Part shown: positions 36,160 to 47,269 of the stretch, one piece after another
Layout: every line of letters starts with the position of its first letter
Position numbering within the stretch: the first letter of the stretch is position 1
Assembly: GCF_001189965.1 (NCBI RefSeq)
Contig: NZ_LFLU01000007.1
Span: 62,001 to 126,000, forward strand
DNA length: 64,000 bases
Reading direction: 5' to 3'
Origin: Herbaspirillum rhizosphaerae
GTDB taxonomy: Bacteria; Pseudomonadota; Gammaproteobacteria; Burkholderiales; Burkholderiaceae_D
The notes under the pieces: generated by a model
What the model saw: the letters and a program-made list of their open reading frames with translations, nothing else
Told to the model about the DNA's origin: nothing
Databases searched by the model: none
Made by a program: the position numbers and the translations under genes

Positions 36160-39100
36160 GTGTTTCCGCTACCTTCATCAAGCGTCCGATCGGCACCACG
36201 CTGCTCGCGATCGCTATCCTGCTGGTCGGTATCGCCGTCTGGCCCTTGTTGCCGGTGGCGCCGCTGCCGCAGGTCGACTTTCCTACCATCCAGGTGTCCG
36301 CCAGCTTGCCCGGCGGCAGTCCGGAAACCATGGCGTCCAACGTGGCGCAACCGCTGGAGCGGCAGTTCTCGCTGATTGCAGGCCTGACGCAAATGACTTC
36401 GCAGAGCGCGCTGGGCAGCACCCAGATCACGCTGCAGTTCGATCTCAACCGCAACATCGACGCTGCCGCGCTGGACGTGCAGGCCGCGATCAATGCGTCT
36501 ACCGGTCAGTTGCCGGCCAACTTGCCCAATCCGCCGACCTTCCGCAAGGTCAACCCGGCCGATTCGCCGATCATGATCATGTCGGTGCAGTCGGACGCCT
36601 TGCCGCTGACCCAGGTCAACGACTACGCCGACAACATCCTGGCGCAGCAGATCTCGCAGATCTCCGGCGTCGGCCTGGTCAGCGTCAACGGCCAGCAAAA
36701 GCCGGCCGTGCGCATTCAGGTCGATCCGGCCAAGCTGGCGACGATGGGCCTGAGCCTGGAAGACGTGCGCGGCGTGATCGCCACGACCACGGTCAACCAG
36801 CCTAAGGGCACGGTCGACGGTCCGCATCAGAGCTTCACTGTCTATACCAACGACCAGTTGCTGAGCGCCGAACCGTGGAACGACATGGTGCTGGCGTACA
36901 AGAACGGCGCACCGATCCGCGTGCGCGATATCGGCACCGCCATCGACGGCCCGGAAAACAACAAGATCGCCGCATGGGCCTTCGCCGGCGCGGCGGCCGC
37001 TCCCGACAACACGCTGACCAACGGTCGCTCGATTGTGCTGGCCATCACCAAGCAGCCGGGCGCCAACGTGATCGAAACCGTGGAACGCATCAAGGCAACG
37101 ATGCCGCGTCTGCGCGCGGCGATTCCTGCCAGCGTGCACATCAACACGCTGATTGATCGCACCCAGACCATCCGCGCTTCGGTGGCAGACGTCGAGTTCA
37201 CGCTGATCCTGACCATCGGTCTGGTGGTGATGGTGATCTTCGTGTTCCTGCGCAACGTGGCGGCGACGCTGATCCCGAGTATCACCGTGCCGCTGGCGCT
37301 GATGGGCACCGCAGGCGTGATGTATCTGGTCGGCTATAGTCTCGACAACCTGTCGCTGATGGCGCTGACGATTGCGGTCGGCTTCGTGGTCGACGATGCG
37401 ATCGTGATGCTGGAAAATATTTACCGCTACGTCGAGGAAGGTATGTCGCCGATGGAAGCCGCCCTCAAGGGTTCCAGCGAAATCGGCTTCACCATCATCT
37501 CGATCTCGGTATCGCTGGTGGCGGTGTTCATCCCGCTGCTGCTGATGGGCGGCATCGTCGGCCGCCTGTTCCGCGAGTTTGCGGTGACCGTGACGCTGAC
37601 CATCGGCGTGTCGGTGATCATCTCGCTGACGCTCACGCCGATGCTGTGCTCGCGCTTCCTCAAGAACAGCCATGCCGAACAGCACGGCAAGATGTACCAA
37701 CTGTTCGAACGCTTCTTCGACATCCTGCTGAACGGCTACAAGCGCGGTCTCGATGTCGTGATGCGCCACCAGTTCATCACGCTGCTGACCTTCATAGGCA
37801 CCGTGGCGTTCACGGCCTTCCTGTTCGTGATCATTCCGAAAGGCTTTTTCCCGCAACAGGACAACGGCGTGATCGTCGGCTTTGCGGAATCGGCGCAGGA
37901 TATTTCCTCGCAAGCCATGCAGCGCCGCCTGCTGCAAGTGGCCGAGGTGGTGCGCAAGGATCCGGACGTGACCGGTTTTGCGATGAGCGCCGGCTCGACG
38001 ACGTTCAACACCGGTAACTTCTTCATCGCCTTGAAACCGAAGGATGAAGGCCGTACCGCCGACGCCAGCGAAATCATCACGCGCCTGCGTCCGCAAGTGG
38101 CCAAGATCCAGGGCGTGAACCTGTTCATGCAGGCCAGCCAGGACATCAACGTCGGCGGCCGCTTGGCGCGTACGCAGTATCAATACACGCTGACCGATTC
38201 CAATCTGGACGAGCTCAATACCTGGGCGCCGAAGGTGGTGGATCGCCTGCGCAAGATGAAGCAACTGACCGACGTCGCCTCCGACCAGCAGAACAACGCG
38301 GCCACGGCGACCATCACCATCGACCGCGCACGCGCGTCCAGTTTCGGCATCTCGCCATCGCTGATCGATGCGACGATCTACGACGCGATCGGCCAACGCC
38401 AGGTGGCGCAGTACTTCACGCAGATCAACAGCTACCACGTGGTGCTGGAAGTCACGCCTGAGCTGCAGAAAGATCCGGCGCTGTTCAACAAGCTGTATCT
38501 GACCTCGCCGCTCACCGGCCAGCAAGTGCCACTGTCGACCTTCATCAAGGTCGACACGACCAAGACCGCGTATCTGTCGATCAGCCATCAGAGCCAGTTC
38601 CCGGCGGTGACGATTTCCTTCAACCTGGCGTCGGGTGTGGCGCTGGGCGAAGCGGTCGACGCCATCAATCAGGCGCAGGCGGAAATGGGCGTACCGACCA
38701 CACTGACCGGCGCCTTCCAGGGTACGGCCAAGGCCTTCGGCGAATCGCTGGCGTCGCAGCCTTACCTGATCGCGGCGGCGCTGATTGCGGTGTATATCGT
38801 GCTGGGTCTGCTGTATGAAAGCTACATCCATCCGCTGACGATTCTGTCGACGCTGCCGTCGGCCGGCGTGGGCGCCCTGCTGATCCTGATGGCGGGCGGC
38901 TACGACCTCAGCGTGATTGCGCTGATCGGCATTATCTTGCTGATCGGCATCGTCAAGAAGAACGGCATCATGATGATCGACTTCGCCCTGACTGCCGAGC
39001 GCCAGCACGGCATGAAGCCGGAAGAAGCGATCTACCAGGCTTGTCTGCTGCGCTTCCGTCCGATCATGATGACCACCATGTGCGCGCTGCTGTCGGGCCT

Positions 39101-39323
39101 GCCGCTGATGCTGGGCCATGGCGCCGGCTCCGAGCTGCGCCGTCCGCTGGGTTATGCGATGGTCGGCGGGCTGGTGCTGTCGCAGGCGCTGACGCTGTTC
39201 ACGACGCCGGTGATCTACCTGTATCTGGATCGCGCCCACTACTGGTACATGAACAAGAAAGAAGCGCGCGCAGCACGCAAGGCCGCCAGGAAAGGCGCCA
39301 CACCTGTAATAGAATCGCACTAA
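36156..39323 (+). CDS. RND multidrug efflux permease (MdtB/MdtC-like)
   Basis: This 1055-residue inner-membrane pump of the HAE1 family starts [20 protein letters not shown] and has the layout of 12 membrane helices with two large periplasmic loops. The proton-relay Asp pair is in [17 protein letters not shown], and the later helices contain [18 protein letters not shown] with the conserved Lys. The opening and overall text are MdtB/MdtC-like. These normally act as a heteromeric pair, but only one such pump is encoded here, so a homotrimer is likely. The GTG start overlaps the adaptor stop. Confidence 0.95.
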   Translation: MSVSATFIKRPIGTTLLAIAILLVGIAVWPLLPVAPLPQVDFPTIQVSASLPGGSPETMASNVAQPLERQFSLIAGLTQMTSQSALGSTQITLQFDLNRNIDAAALDVQAAINASTGQLPANLPNPPTFRKVNPADSPIMIMSVQSDALPLTQVNDYADNILAQQISQISGVGLVSVNGQQKPAVRIQVDPAKLATMGLSLEDVRGVIATTTVNQPKGTVDGPHQSFTVYTNDQLLSAEPWNDMVLAYKNGAPIRVRDIGTAIDGPENNKIAAWAFAGAAAAPDNTLTNGRSIVLAITKQPGANVIETVERIKATMPRLRAAIPASVHINTLIDRTQTIRASVADVEFTLILTIGLVVMVIFVFLRNVAATLIPSITVPLALMGTAGVMYLVGYSLDNLSLMALTIAVGFVVDDAIVMLENIYRYVEEGMSPMEAALKGSSEIGFTIISISVSLVAVFIPLLLMGGIVGRLFREFAVTVTLTIGVSVIISLTLTPMLCSRFLKNSHAEQHGKMYQLFERFFDILLNGYKRGLDVVMRHQFITLLTFIGTVAFTAFLFVIIPKGFFPQQDNGVIVGFAESAQDISSQAMQRRLLQVAEVVRKDPDVTGFAMSAGSTTFNTGNFFIALKPKDEGRTADASEIITRLRPQVAKIQGVNLFMQASQDINVGGRLARTQYQYTLTDSNLDELNTWAPKVVDRLRKMKQLTDVASDQQNNAATATITIDRARASSFGISPSLIDATIYDAIGQRQVAQYFTQINSYHVVLEVTPELQKDPALFNKLYLTSPLTGQQVPLSTFIKVDTTKTAYLSISHQSQFPAVTISFNLASGVALGEAVDAINQAQAEMGVPTTLTGAFQGTAKAFGESLASQPYLIAAALIAVYIVLGLLYESYIHPLTILSTLPSAGVGALLILMAGGYDLSVIALIGIILLIGIVKKNGIMMIDFALTAERQHGMKPEEAIYQACLLRFRPIMMTTMCALLSGLPLMLGHGAGSELRRPLGYAMVGGLVLSQALTLFTTPVIYLYLDRAHYWYMNKKEARAARKAARKGATPVIESH

Positions 39324-39360
39324 TAGCCACATGCCTATGAACGCGGTACCGGGAGCAGGA

Positions 39361-40083
39361 ATGAAAGTTCTGATTGTCGAAGACGAGCACAAGATGGCGG
39401 AGTACCTCTGCAAGGGTCTGACCGAGCAGGGCTGCACCGTGGATCTGGCCGCCAACGGCATCGACGGCCAGCATCTGGCGATCCAGCACGATTACGACGT
39501 GATCGTGCTGGACGTGATGCTGCCCGGCCTGGACGGCTTCTCGGTGCTGCGCTCGCTGCGCACCGTCAAGCAGACGCCGGTGATCATGCTGACGGCGCGC
39601 GACCGTGTGGAAGACCGCATCAAGGGCTTGCACGACGGCGCCGACGATTACCTGATCAAGCCCTTTTCCTTCCTCGAACTGCTGGCGCGCCTGCAGGCGC
39701 TGACGCGGCGCGGCCGTGCGCAGGAGCCGGCGCAGTTGCGCATCGGCGATTTGCAGATCGATCTGCTGAGCCGCAAGGCGTTCCGCAACAACGTCCGCAT
39801 CGACCTGACCGCCAAGGAGTTCGCGTTGCTGGCGATCATGGCGCGGCGCCAGGGCGAGATCCTGTCCAAGACGGCGATTGCCGAACTGGTCTGGGACATG
39901 AATTTCGACAGCAATACCAACGTGGTCGAAGTCGCGATCAAACGCCTGCGCGCCAAGATCGACGCGCCGTTCGGACAGAAGCTGCTGCATACGATACGCG
40001 GCATGGGCTATGTACTGGAGCCGCGCGCCGTGGTACCGGCACACGATGCACATGAGGCGAATGACGAAGAGGAAGACGGATGA
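39361..40083 (+). CDS. OmpR/CusR family response regulator
   Basis: This 240-residue regulator has a receiver domain with acidic pocket E7-D8, phospho-acceptor D51 in [10 protein letters not shown], and Lys in YLIKPFSF, and a C-terminal winged-helix DNA-binding domain (about 125-225, ending RGMGYVLE). The N-terminus [20 protein letters not shown] is typical of CusR/CopR/IrlR. The start was set at 39361; an upstream ATG adds 10 residues without support. It overlaps the sensor kinase gene by the ATGA arrangement and follows the RND pump by 37 bp, so it very likely controls the pump operon. Confidence 0.95.
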   Translation: MKVLIVEDEHKMAEYLCKGLTEQGCTVDLAANGIDGQHLAIQHDYDVIVLDVMLPGLDGFSVLRSLRTVKQTPVIMLTARDRVEDRIKGLHDGADDYLIKPFSFLELLARLQALTRRGRAQEPAQLRIGDLQIDLLSRKAFRNNVRIDLTAKEFALLAIMARRQGEILSKTAIAELVWDMNFDSNTNVVEVAIKRLRAKIDAPFGQKLLHTIRGMGYVLEPRAVVPAHDAHEANDEEEDG

Positions 40084-41462
40084 AGCATTCCATTATCACG
40101 CGCCTGGTGATGATGTTTGCCGCTTCGGCGCTGATCATTTTTTCGTTGATCGGCGGCGTGCTGTATGCCGTGGTCAAGAACGAGCTGCTGCGCCATGAGC
40201 GCGACGGCCTAGTGACGACCTTCAACGATATCGAATACATGGTCTCGCGCATCGGCACGGTCGACCGCTGGGCCCGCGTGCAGGCCAAGCTCGACACGCT
40301 GACGCCGGCCGACGGCAAGGTGCGCTTCTGGGTGTTCAGCGACGATCCGCGCTTCAGCTACGGCAAGGATCTGGCCGAGTTGCACGAGTTCGATTACGAC
40401 CCCAAGAATATCGGCAGGCTGCGCATCAAGGGCAAAGAATTTCCGCTGCATACGCTGACCAAAATCCTGCCCGCCTATCTCGACCGCCCCGCCATCCGCC
40501 TCACGGTGGGCGTCGATACCGAACCTTATTTCGAGACCCTGCGCACCTTCGTCGCGGCGATGATCGGCTTGTCGCTGATCGGCGTTTTCCTGGTGATCCT
40601 GTTCGGTTACTGGATTGCGCGCACCGGTCTGCAGCCGCTCAAGAAAATGTCGGACAAGGCGCAGACCCTAAGTCCGAAGAACCTGTCCGAACGCCTGACC
40701 GTCTCTGCCCTGCCCGATGAATTGTCCGACCTGGCGCAAGCCTTCAACGGTGCGCTGGACCGCATGGAAAATGCCTACAAGCAGCTGGAAGCCTTCAACG
40801 CCGATGTGGCGCATGAACTGCGCACGCCGCTGGCCAACCTGATCGGCGAAACCCAGGTTGCCCTGTCGCGCGAGCGCAGTGCGCCCGAATTCGAAACGGT
40901 GCTGCAATCGAATCTGGAAGAGCTGGATCGGCTGCGCTCCATCATCAACGACATGCTGTTCCTGGCCCGCTGCGATCAGGGCGAAGCCGCCACCAGCCTG
41001 GTGCATACGGTGATCGCGGATGAGGTGCAGAAGACCATCGAGTTCTTCGAGTTCGTGCTCGACGAGATGGAAATGAGCGTCGAAGTGACCGGCGATATCG
41101 AGGCAACGTCGATGATCGAAACGGCGCTGTTCCGCCGCGCCCTGACCAATTTATTGCAGAATGCGATCCAGCATTCCCCTGCCGGCGCGCGTATCAAGGT
41201 GTCCATCGATGCGCAAAACAAGGATGTGCAGGTTGCCGTCTCCAACCCCGGCGAACCGATCGAGCAACGCCATCTGCCGCGTCTGTTCGACCGCTTCTAC
41301 CGCGTCGACACGGCGCGCCGCGAAGTCGACGGCATCCACGGCCACGGGCTCGGCCTGGCCATCGTCAAGGCGATTGCCCTGATGCACGGCGGCACCGCTT
41401 TCGCCGCGAGCAGAAGCGGCATCACGACGATAGGCTTTACGGTCGGCGGCAAAGCGGCCTGA
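40080..41462 (+). CDS. CusS-like sensor histidine kinase
   Basis: This 460-residue inner-membrane kinase has TM1 (about 10-35), a periplasmic sensor loop of about 130 residues, TM2 (about 160-185, [15 protein letters not shown]), a HAMP domain, the H-box [16 protein letters not shown] (His near residue 245), an N-box [11 protein letters not shown], and G-boxes ending [18 protein letters not shown]. The layout matches the heavy-metal sensor subgroup (CusS/IrlS). The partner is the overlapping response regulator gene. Whether metals or drugs are sensed cannot be told; the pump itself is of multidrug type. Confidence 0.94.
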   Translation: MKHSIITRLVMMFAASALIIFSLIGGVLYAVVKNELLRHERDGLVTTFNDIEYMVSRIGTVDRWARVQAKLDTLTPADGKVRFWVFSDDPRFSYGKDLAELHEFDYDPKNIGRLRIKGKEFPLHTLTKILPAYLDRPAIRLTVGVDTEPYFETLRTFVAAMIGLSLIGVFLVILFGYWIARTGLQPLKKMSDKAQTLSPKNLSERLTVSALPDELSDLAQAFNGALDRMENAYKQLEAFNADVAHELRTPLANLIGETQVALSRERSAPEFETVLQSNLEELDRLRSIINDMLFLARCDQGEAATSLVHTVIADEVQKTIEFFEFVLDEMEMSVEVTGDIEATSMIETALFRRALTNLLQNAIQHSPAGARIKVSIDAQNKDVQVAVSNPGEPIEQRHLPRLFDRFYRVDTARREVDGIHGHGLGLAIVKAIALMHGGTAFAASRSGITTIGFTVGGKAA

Positions 41463-41596
41463 GCTGACTGACTACGCAGGCTGATTTCTACGCTGCCGGG
41501 AAATAATCAAGGGATGTAAAACTGAGATGTCGGCGACGATGCGAACGCGATCGTCTGCGACTTGTTGAATGCTTCCTGAAGAAAACTTCGAAGGAA

Positions 41597-41696
41597 GAGG
41601 CGAGCCTTGTCTGCGGCACTTGCAGGAAATGGCTGTGGCTGCTTCGTTCCCGACCTGACCAGGTTGACCATGCCACAATGCGCAGGGGCCCGCCGG
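41597..41696 (-). ncRNA. ffs: 4.5S signal recognition particle RNA
   Basis: On the minus strand the conserved SRP domain IV is clear: GGTCAGGTCGGGAACGAAGC followed by AGCC, the tetraloop and asymmetric-loop region bound by Ffh. The ends GGCGGGCC (41694-41687) and GGCTCGCC (41606-41599) pair over 8 bp with one G-U, and CTGCG pairs with CGCAG just inside. The size of about 96-100 nt is right for bacterial small SRP RNA. A -10 box TACAAT (41707-41702) lies 7 bases before the first paired G, which fixes the 5' end. It works with Ffh in targeting membrane proteins. Confidence 0.94.
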
Positions 41697-41701
41697 CACG
41701 A

Positions 41702-41707
41702 ATTGTA
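41702..41707 (-). promoter_or_regulatory. ffs promoter -10 box
   Basis: TACAAT on the minus strand ends 7 bases before the predicted 5' end of the SRP RNA. No good -35 hexamer is seen 16-18 bp upstream. Confidence 0.6.
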
Positions 41708-41845
41708 CCTCATCTGCGCCGCCGGCGCGAGCGCTGTTCTCTGCGACAGGATAAATTGCAGCCGTCGCAAAGATAGCCGCTGACTTTTGGCGGAGCGCAG
41801 CCTGCAATGTCCCGCAGGCGGCACGGCTTCCGATGCCGCCGCTCT

Positions 41846-43330
41846 TTATATACCGAGCTCGTCCCAGATGCTGTCCACGCGCGTCTTGACGGCATCCGTC
41901 ATGGTAATGACGGTGCCCCACTCGCGGCTGGTTTCTCCCGGCCACTTGTTGGTGGCGTCGATGCCCATCTTGCTGCCGAGTCCGCTGACGGGTGAAGCGA
42001 AGTCGAGATAATCGATCGGCGTGTTGTCGACCATGACCGTGTCGCGCACCGGATCGACGCGTGTGGTAATAGCCCAGATCACTTCTTTCCAGTCGCGGAT
42101 ATCGACGTCCTCGTCAACCACCACGATGAACTTGGTATACATGAACTGGCGCAGGAAACTCCACACGCCGAACATCACGCGCTTGGCGTGGCCGGCGTAG
42201 GACTTCTTCATCTGCACCACCGCCATGCGGTAGCTGCAGCCTTCGGGCGGCAGGTAAAAATCGGTGATCTCGCTGAATTGCTTCTGCAGCAGCGGGATGA
42301 ACACTTCATTGAGCGCCACGCCCAGTACAGCCGGTTCGTCGGGCGGTTTGCCGGTGTAGGTGGAGTGATAGATCGGATCGCGCCGCATGGTGATGCGGTC
42401 GATGGTGAAGACCGGAAACCAGTCCTGCTCATTATAGTAACCGGTGTGATCGCCGTACGGACCTTCCAGCGCATGTTCGTAGCCGGAGGGGTGCGATTCA
42501 TCCGGATAGATATGCCCTTCCAGCACGATCTCGGCCGAGGCCGGCACGCGCAACTCGCTGCCGATGGCCTTGACCAGCTCGGTGCGGCTGCCGCGCAGCA
42601 GGCCGGCGAACTGGTATTCGGACAGGCTGTCCGGCACCGGCGTGACTGCTCCTAATATAGTAGCGGGATCGGCGCCGAGCGCGACGGCGATAGGATACGG
42701 CTTGCCGGGGTTGGCGATGCAGTGTTCGCGGAAGTCGAGTGCGCCGCCGCGATGCGCCAGCCAGCGCATGATGACCTTGTTGCGGCCGATGACTTGCTGC
42801 CGATAGATGCCGAGATTCTGGCGCTTCTTATTGGGGCCTTTGGTGATCACCAGGCCCCATGTAATAAGAGGAGCCACATCGCCGGGCCAGCAGTGCTGAA
42901 TCGGCAGGCGATCGAGGTCGACGTCGTTGCCTTCCCAGACGATGTCCTGGCACGGCGCCGAATTGCGCTCCTTGGGCGCCATGTCCCACAGCGATTTGAC
43001 CAGCGTGCCGAGCCCCATGACGTCCTTGAAACCCTTGGGCGGCTCGGGTTCTTTCAGTTTCGCCAACAGATGCCCGATGCGGCGCAATTCGCTGACGTCC
43101 TCAGCGCCCATGCCCAGCGCCACGCGGCGCGGCGTGCCGAAAAGATTGGCCAGGACCGGGATATTTTTTCCTTCGACCTTGTCGAAAATCAGCGCCGGCC
43201 CGGAAGCGCGCAGGGTGCGATCGCAAATTTCCGTCATTTCGAGGTAGGGCGAGACCGGTACGGAGACGCGTTTTAATTCCCCGGTAAGTTGTAACTGGGA
43301 AATAAAATCTCGTAAATCTGTGTATTTCAT
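41846..43330 (-). CDS. ubiD: 4-hydroxy-3-polyprenylbenzoate decarboxylase UbiD
   Basis: This 494-residue enzyme decarboxylates the polyprenyl-hydroxybenzoate intermediate in ubiquinone synthesis with prenylated FMN supplied by UbiX. The start [22 protein letters not shown] is diagnostic. Conserved active-site text includes [15 protein letters not shown] and later [20 protein letters not shown]. Length equals that of the Escherichia coli protein. ubiX is not nearby. It stands alone, between ffs on the same strand and the divergent lytic transglycosylase. Confidence 0.96.
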   Translation of the reverse strand: MKYTDLRDFISQLQLTGELKRVSVPVSPYLEMTEICDRTLRASGPALIFDKVEGKNIPVLANLFGTPRRVALGMGAEDVSELRRIGHLLAKLKEPEPPKGFKDVMGLGTLVKSLWDMAPKERNSAPCQDIVWEGNDVDLDRLPIQHCWPGDVAPLITWGLVITKGPNKKRQNLGIYRQQVIGRNKVIMRWLAHRGGALDFREHCIANPGKPYPIAVALGADPATILGAVTPVPDSLSEYQFAGLLRGSRTELVKAIGSELRVPASAEIVLEGHIYPDESHPSGYEHALEGPYGDHTGYYNEQDWFPVFTIDRITMRRDPIYHSTYTGKPPDEPAVLGVALNEVFIPLLQKQFSEITDFYLPPEGCSYRMAVVQMKKSYAGHAKRVMFGVWSFLRQFMYTKFIVVVDEDVDIRDWKEVIWAITTRVDPVRDTVMVDNTPIDYLDFASPVSGLGSKMGIDATNKWPGETSREWGTVITMTDAVKTRVDSIWDELGI

Positions 43331-43463
43331 TTTTTTTCGCTGGTTTTCTTGAGTACAGCCCTTAGATGAGGTAGACCGGGCAAACGGTTGATTCTATTGA
43401 TTTTTGGCGGGATACCCCCTCAAAAATAAGACTTAAAAGTTATATTAAATCGTTTTAATAGTA

Positions 43464-43492
43464 TTGACTTGATATAAAGTGGCTTCTACAAT
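43464..43492 (+). promoter_or_regulatory. Strong sigma-70 promoter
   Basis: TTGACT (43464-43469), 17-bp spacer and TACAAT (43487-43492) form a near-consensus promoter facing the lytic transglycosylase. Transcription would start near 43499, giving a leader of about 295 nt. Confidence 0.82.
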
Positions 43493-43498
43493 TCGCGC

Positions 43499-43793
43499 AC
43501 CTTGATTAAAGGAGCCGGGTCAGGAACCCGAATCAGCTCGCAAGGTTTCACGGGAACGGGGTCCCACTGGCATTTTTAAGGAGTGTTATCAAAAGGCGTC
43601 AGCCTTCTCCCCCGAACTTGGTTGTATTGCACTGCACCGGAGCCGACGGCCCTGCAGTAACCGCAAACAACCTGTAGCTTGCCGTAACGCTTTGCGACGG
43701 CAGTGTTTTGATTGTGATGCATGTAGTCCGTAATCCGGTTTTCCACTCTTGGCCGGCTTTGCCCTATGTAAGTTGCAACATTCAGGAGGTTCA
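43499..43793 (+). other. Long non-coding leader of the transglycosylase gene
   Basis: No convincing ORF lies in this 295-base stretch. It contains local hairpins: GGGT-cagga-ACCC nested in GAGC/GCTC (about 43511-43540), GGGA...TCCC near 43551-43565, and GCCGT-aa-CGC-ttt-GCG-ACGGC at about 43681-43701. An AAGGAG at about 43578 is not followed by a normal start codon. I do not match it to a known riboswitch class, but the structure and length suggest post-transcriptional control. Confidence 0.5.
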
Positions 43794-44765
43794 ATGTTAA
43801 ACCAACCCATCGAGGCGCAGTTAAGCTCCGCCTCCGATATGGTTGACCATTCTGCACAATGGGCGAAGTCCATTCCAAGCAGGATCGGTCGCTTTTTTAC
43901 CGCAGCGCACTACGCGCTGACTTTAGCCGGCATCGCTGCTCTGTTCGTTTTGGGCATGATGTTTTTCAATCCCGATTTCGCCGACAAGCTGATGGCTTTG
44001 TCGCCTTTCTCGGATGAGCAACCCGAAGAAGTCGTCCCGGAAGCGCCCTCGCTGGCCAATCTGATGGATGTGCCTGCACCGGCCTTGACTGCCGCGGCGC
44101 CTGTAGCGGCAGCAGCCGCAGTTCCGATGACCGATGAAGAACGCAAGATCATCGGCACGCCGCGTCAGCAGAAACTGGTGACCAACTGGCTGTCGAAGCG
44201 TTACCGCGTTGCGGGCGATGCGACTGACATGCTGGTGTCGGCCGCGTATCTGACTGCACGCGAAATCAAACTCGATCCGCTGCTGATCCTCGCGGTGATG
44301 GCCATCGAATCGCGCTTCAATCCGTTCGCGGAAAGCCCGATGGGTGCGCAAGGCCTGATGCAGGTCATGTCCAAGGTTCACCATGACAAGTTCCAGGAAC
44401 TGGGCGGCGTCAAGGCGGCGCTCAATCCGGTTGCCAATATCAAGGTCGGTTCGCTGATCCTGAAGGAATACGTCACACGCGGCGGTTCGGTCGAAGCCGG
44501 CCTGAAGAGCTACGTCGGCGCAGCCGACATGGAGAACGACGGCGGCTATGGCCTGAAGGTATTGTCCGAATATCAGAACCTGAAGGAAGTCGCAGTCGGC
44601 AAGAACATCTCGATCTTCACGACCGCGCTGATCAAGGCGCCGGCGCCGATCGTACGCCCTGCCCTGCCGGCGACGCCAGCCAAGCCGACCGCTGTCGGCG
44701 ACATGGCTGCCGCGGCGCCGAAGAAGCCAGGCGTGACTGCATCTGAAGAAATCGCTGCACTGTAA
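43794..44765 (+). CDS. Lytic transglycosylase with SLT domain
   Basis: This is a 323-residue protein with one N-terminal membrane segment (YALTLAGIAALFVLGMMFF) and a periplasmic Slt-type domain. The catalytic Glu lies in LAVMAIESRFNPFAESPMGAQGLMQV, the standard motif. It would cut peptidoglycan glycan strands, perhaps to make room for machinery in the envelope. The start at 43794 has a perfect AGGAGG; an upstream ATG is rejected. Ala/Pro-rich linkers flank the domain. A strong promoter and a long leader precede it. Confidence 0.92.
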   Translation: MLNQPIEAQLSSASDMVDHSAQWAKSIPSRIGRFFTAAHYALTLAGIAALFVLGMMFFNPDFADKLMALSPFSDEQPEEVVPEAPSLANLMDVPAPALTAAAPVAAAAAVPMTDEERKIIGTPRQQKLVTNWLSKRYRVAGDATDMLVSAAYLTAREIKLDPLLILAVMAIESRFNPFAESPMGAQGLMQVMSKVHHDKFQELGGVKAALNPVANIKVGSLILKEYVTRGGSVEAGLKSYVGAADMENDGGYGLKVLSEYQNLKEVAVGKNISIFTTALIKAPAPIVRPALPATPAKPTAVGDMAAAAPKKPGVTASEEIAAL

Positions 44766-44818
44766 TTCTCAGCATCGTCACTTTTGCAGATGATGAAGCC
44801 GGCTAAATAAGCGGGCAT

Positions 44819-44847
44819 AAAAAAAGGAGCCTCCGGGCTCCTTTTTT
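44819..44847. terminator. Intrinsic terminator after the transglycosylase
   Basis: GGAGCC (44826-44831), loop TCCG, and GGCTCC (44836-44841) are flanked by seven A and six T, so it may also serve the convergent aminotransferase gene. Confidence 0.92.
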
Positions 44848-44936
44848 ATTTGCGACGAACTTGCGAAGAGTTTGTGCCGAATTTACGGTGAATGGTCTTC
44901 GTCTTCTTGCCGACGCAGACTCAGCCGTAAGCAGGC

Positions 44937-46106
44937 TTATCGCTCGGCCAGATATTTTTCCAGACGGCGAACCGCTTCCTGCAAATTGTCCATCGACGTC
45001 GCATACGACAAGCGGATATAGCGATGCGCCGTGGCCGGGCCGAAATCCAATCCCGGCACCAACACCACGCCCGCCTTGTTGAGCATGTCGATGGTGAACT
45101 GATCGGCGTCGTCGCTCAGCGCGCTACAATCCGCATACACGTAGAAGGCGCCGTCCGGCATCACCGGCACCTTGAAGCCTAGCCGTTCGAGTTGCGGCAC
45201 GATGTAGTCGCGGCGGCGCTTGAATTCGGCTTTGCGTTCTTCGTACAGCGCAATCGATTCCGGCGCGAAGCAGGCGATGCCGGCATGCTGCGCAATCGAC
45301 GACGCGCAGATGAACAGGTTCTGCGCGAGCTTTTCGACTTGCGGCACAAGGCTCTCCGGCAGCACCAACCAGCCGAGACGCCAGCCGGTCATGTTGAAGT
45401 ATTTGGAGAAGCTGTTGATGACGATCACGTCCTCGCCCAGCGACAAGGCCGAAAACGGTGCGCCTTCGTACGACAAGCCCTGATAAATTTCATCGACGAT
45501 GGTGAAGCCTTTTTTCTCGCGCACAACGTCGACGATCTTGCTCAATTCTTCCGGCAGGATCGAAGTGCCGGTCGGATTCGACGGCGAGGCCAGCAACACG
45601 CCTTTGGTTGCCGCGGACCAATGTTCCTCCACCATGCCTGCCGACAACTGGAAGCGATGTTCCGGTCCGCTTTCGATCAGTTTGGCCTTGCCTTCAAAGG
45701 CGGCGACGAAGTGGCGATTGCATGGATACGACGGATCCGGCATCAGGACTTCAGTGTCTTTTTCCACCAGGGCGGCACAGGCCAGCAACAAGGCTGCTGA
45801 GGCGCCCGCTGTGACCACAATTCGGCCCGGTACGATGTCCAACCCATACACACGCCGATAATGTGCTGAGATCGCTTCTCGCAGCGCCGGCAAACCTGTT
45901 GCCGAGGTGTATTGCATCTTGCCGTCCGTCATCGCCTGTGTCGCAGCGGCAACAACGGCCGGCGCAGCGGTGAAGTCGGGCTCGCCGATGCCCATGTGGA
46001 TGATGTGCCGGCCTTGTTGCTCCAGGGCAGCAGCCATCTTGGCCAACTCCATCACATGGAAGGGTGCGATGTTGTCCAGACGTGATGCGAGATCGTGAAA
46101 GCTCAT
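44937..46106 (-). CDS. Class I/II pyridoxal-phosphate aminotransferase
   Basis: This 389-residue cytoplasmic enzyme has the aspartate-aminotransferase fold. The PLP lysine is in INSFSKYFNMTGWRLGW. Other markers are ASPSNPTGT, IVDEIYQGLSYEG, and the C-terminal RIRLSYA-like RYIRLSYATS with the carboxylate-binding Arg. It belongs to the AspC/PatA-like branch; the amino donor and acceptor are not determined. It lies 114 bp downstream of nusB on the same strand, a neighbourhood common in Burkholderiales. Confidence 0.9.
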   Translation of the reverse strand: MSFHDLASRLDNIAPFHVMELAKMAAALEQQGRHIIHMGIGEPDFTAAPAVVAAATQAMTDGKMQYTSATGLPALREAISAHYRRVYGLDIVPGRIVVTAGASAALLLACAALVEKDTEVLMPDPSYPCNRHFVAAFEGKAKLIESGPEHRFQLSAGMVEEHWSAATKGVLLASPSNPTGTSILPEELSKIVDVVREKKGFTIVDEIYQGLSYEGAPFSALSLGEDVIVINSFSKYFNMTGWRLGWLVLPESLVPQVEKLAQNLFICASSIAQHAGIACFAPESIALYEERKAEFKRRRDYIVPQLERLGFKVPVMPDGAFYVYADCSALSDDADQFTIDMLNKAGVVLVPGLDFGPATAHRYIRLSYATSMDNLQEAVRRLEKYLAER

Positions 46107-46220
46107 GGGGATGTGTAGGAAAGCGGAACTCGCCGCGCTGCGATCATGCCGGCAGCAGCAGCGGATAAATCAAGATCAAAAACGCCGGTGAAAAATCGGT
46201 ACAGCGAAGCGGCTACGTGA

Positions 46221-46688
46221 TTAGCGACGGCCCGCGCCGACTTCGGTTTCGCGCACCTTGGCGGCGAAACGATCGAGCACGCCGTTGACATACTTGTGAC
46301 CGTCGATACCGCCGAAGGACTTGGTCAATTCAACCGCTTCGTTGATGACAACCTTGTAGGGAATCTCGATGTTGTTCTTCAACTCGAACGCGCCGATCAG
46401 CAGCGCGGCGTGTTCCACCGGCGACAGTTCGGTGATGGGACGGTCGATCAGGGGCGCAAGACCGGCGCGCAAATCGGCGACCTGCTTGATCGCGCCGTAC
46501 AGCAGCACATCGAAATGCTCGGCGTCGGCCTTGTCGAAACCGTGGGCTTCACGGATATGCGCTTCAATCGCGCCGGCATCTTCGTTGTTGAGCAACCATT
46601 GATACAGGCCTTGCAGCGCGAATTCGCGTGCGCGGTGACGCGGCGTGCGATTCTTGCTGGGATTGGCGTGGAGATTTTTATTAGTCAT
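46221..46688 (-). CDS. nusB: Transcription antitermination factor NusB
   Basis: This 155-residue helical protein binds boxA RNA with S10 (NusE) to promote antitermination of rRNA operons. Conserved segments are [18 protein letters not shown] near the start and [26 protein letters not shown]...[11 protein letters not shown] (given in two pieces) near the end. The start was set at [10 protein letters not shown] (46688). It is placed after ribH, as in many proteobacteria. Confidence 0.96.
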   Translation of the reverse strand: MTNKNLHANPSKNRTPRHRAREFALQGLYQWLLNNEDAGAIEAHIREAHGFDKADAEHFDVLLYGAIKQVADLRAGLAPLIDRPITELSPVEHAALLIGAFELKNNIEIPYKVVINEAVELTKSFGGIDGHKYVNGVLDRFAAKVRETEVGAGRR

Positions 46689-46783
46689 GTTGAATAGGTC
46701 AAACCGGTTCGATACAAAATACAAAAATGGAGAGGCGCATCGCCATTTGCACGTTCACGGAACGAGCGCCGCTTCCGGGGTGC

Positions 46784-47269
46784 TTATTCTTCTTCCGACA
46801 CTTGCGCCAGTTCATCCAGCGCCAGTGCCAGGTTGGCCATTTCAACGGCGACGCGGGCAGCGTCGGCGCCCTTGACTGCCATGCGCACTTCCGCCTGCTC
46901 GTCGTTTTCCGTGGTCAGAACCGCGTTGGCGATCGGGATGCCGGCGTCGAGGCCGACGCGCGTGATGCCTGCGCCGGATTCGTTGGACACCAGTTCGAAG
47001 TGATAGGTCTCGCCGCGGATGACGGCGCCCAGCGCGATCAAGGCGTCAAACTGATCGGTCTCGGCCATCTTTTGCAGCGCCAGCGGAATCTCCAGCGCGC
47101 CCGGCACGCTCACGTGCAGGATGTCTTCGTCTTGCACGCCCAGGTGCTTCAGCTCCGCCAGGCAAGCTGCCAGCAGACCGTGGCAGACGTCTTCATTGAA
47201 ACGCGCCTGCACGATGCCGATACGCAAGCCGTCGCCATTCAGATCCGATTCGTAAGTACCTATAGTCAT
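46784..47269 (-). CDS. ribH: 6,7-dimethyl-8-ribityllumazine synthase
   Basis: This 161-residue enzyme joins the ribitylamino-uracil and dihydroxybutanone phosphate to give lumazine, the penultimate step of riboflavin synthesis. Active-site text includes [39 protein letters not shown] with the catalytic His, and [13 protein letters not shown]. It forms pentamers or 60-mers in the family. It lies between nusB and ribB on the same strand. Confidence 0.97.
   Translation of the reverse strand: MTIGTYESDLNGDGLRIGIVQARFNEDVCHGLLAACLAELKHLGVQDEDILHVSVPGALEIPLALQKMAETDQFDALIALGAVIRGETYHFELVSNESGAGITRVGLDAGIPIANAVLTTENDEQAEVRMAVKGADAARVAVEMANLALALDELAQVSEEE

Noticed and set aside
36081-39461. Very long open frame on the minus strand opposite the RND pump gene
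   Set aside because: It is the mirror of a well-supported pump gene in GC-rich codons. Its product is a His/Arg/Gln-rich sequence with no family features.
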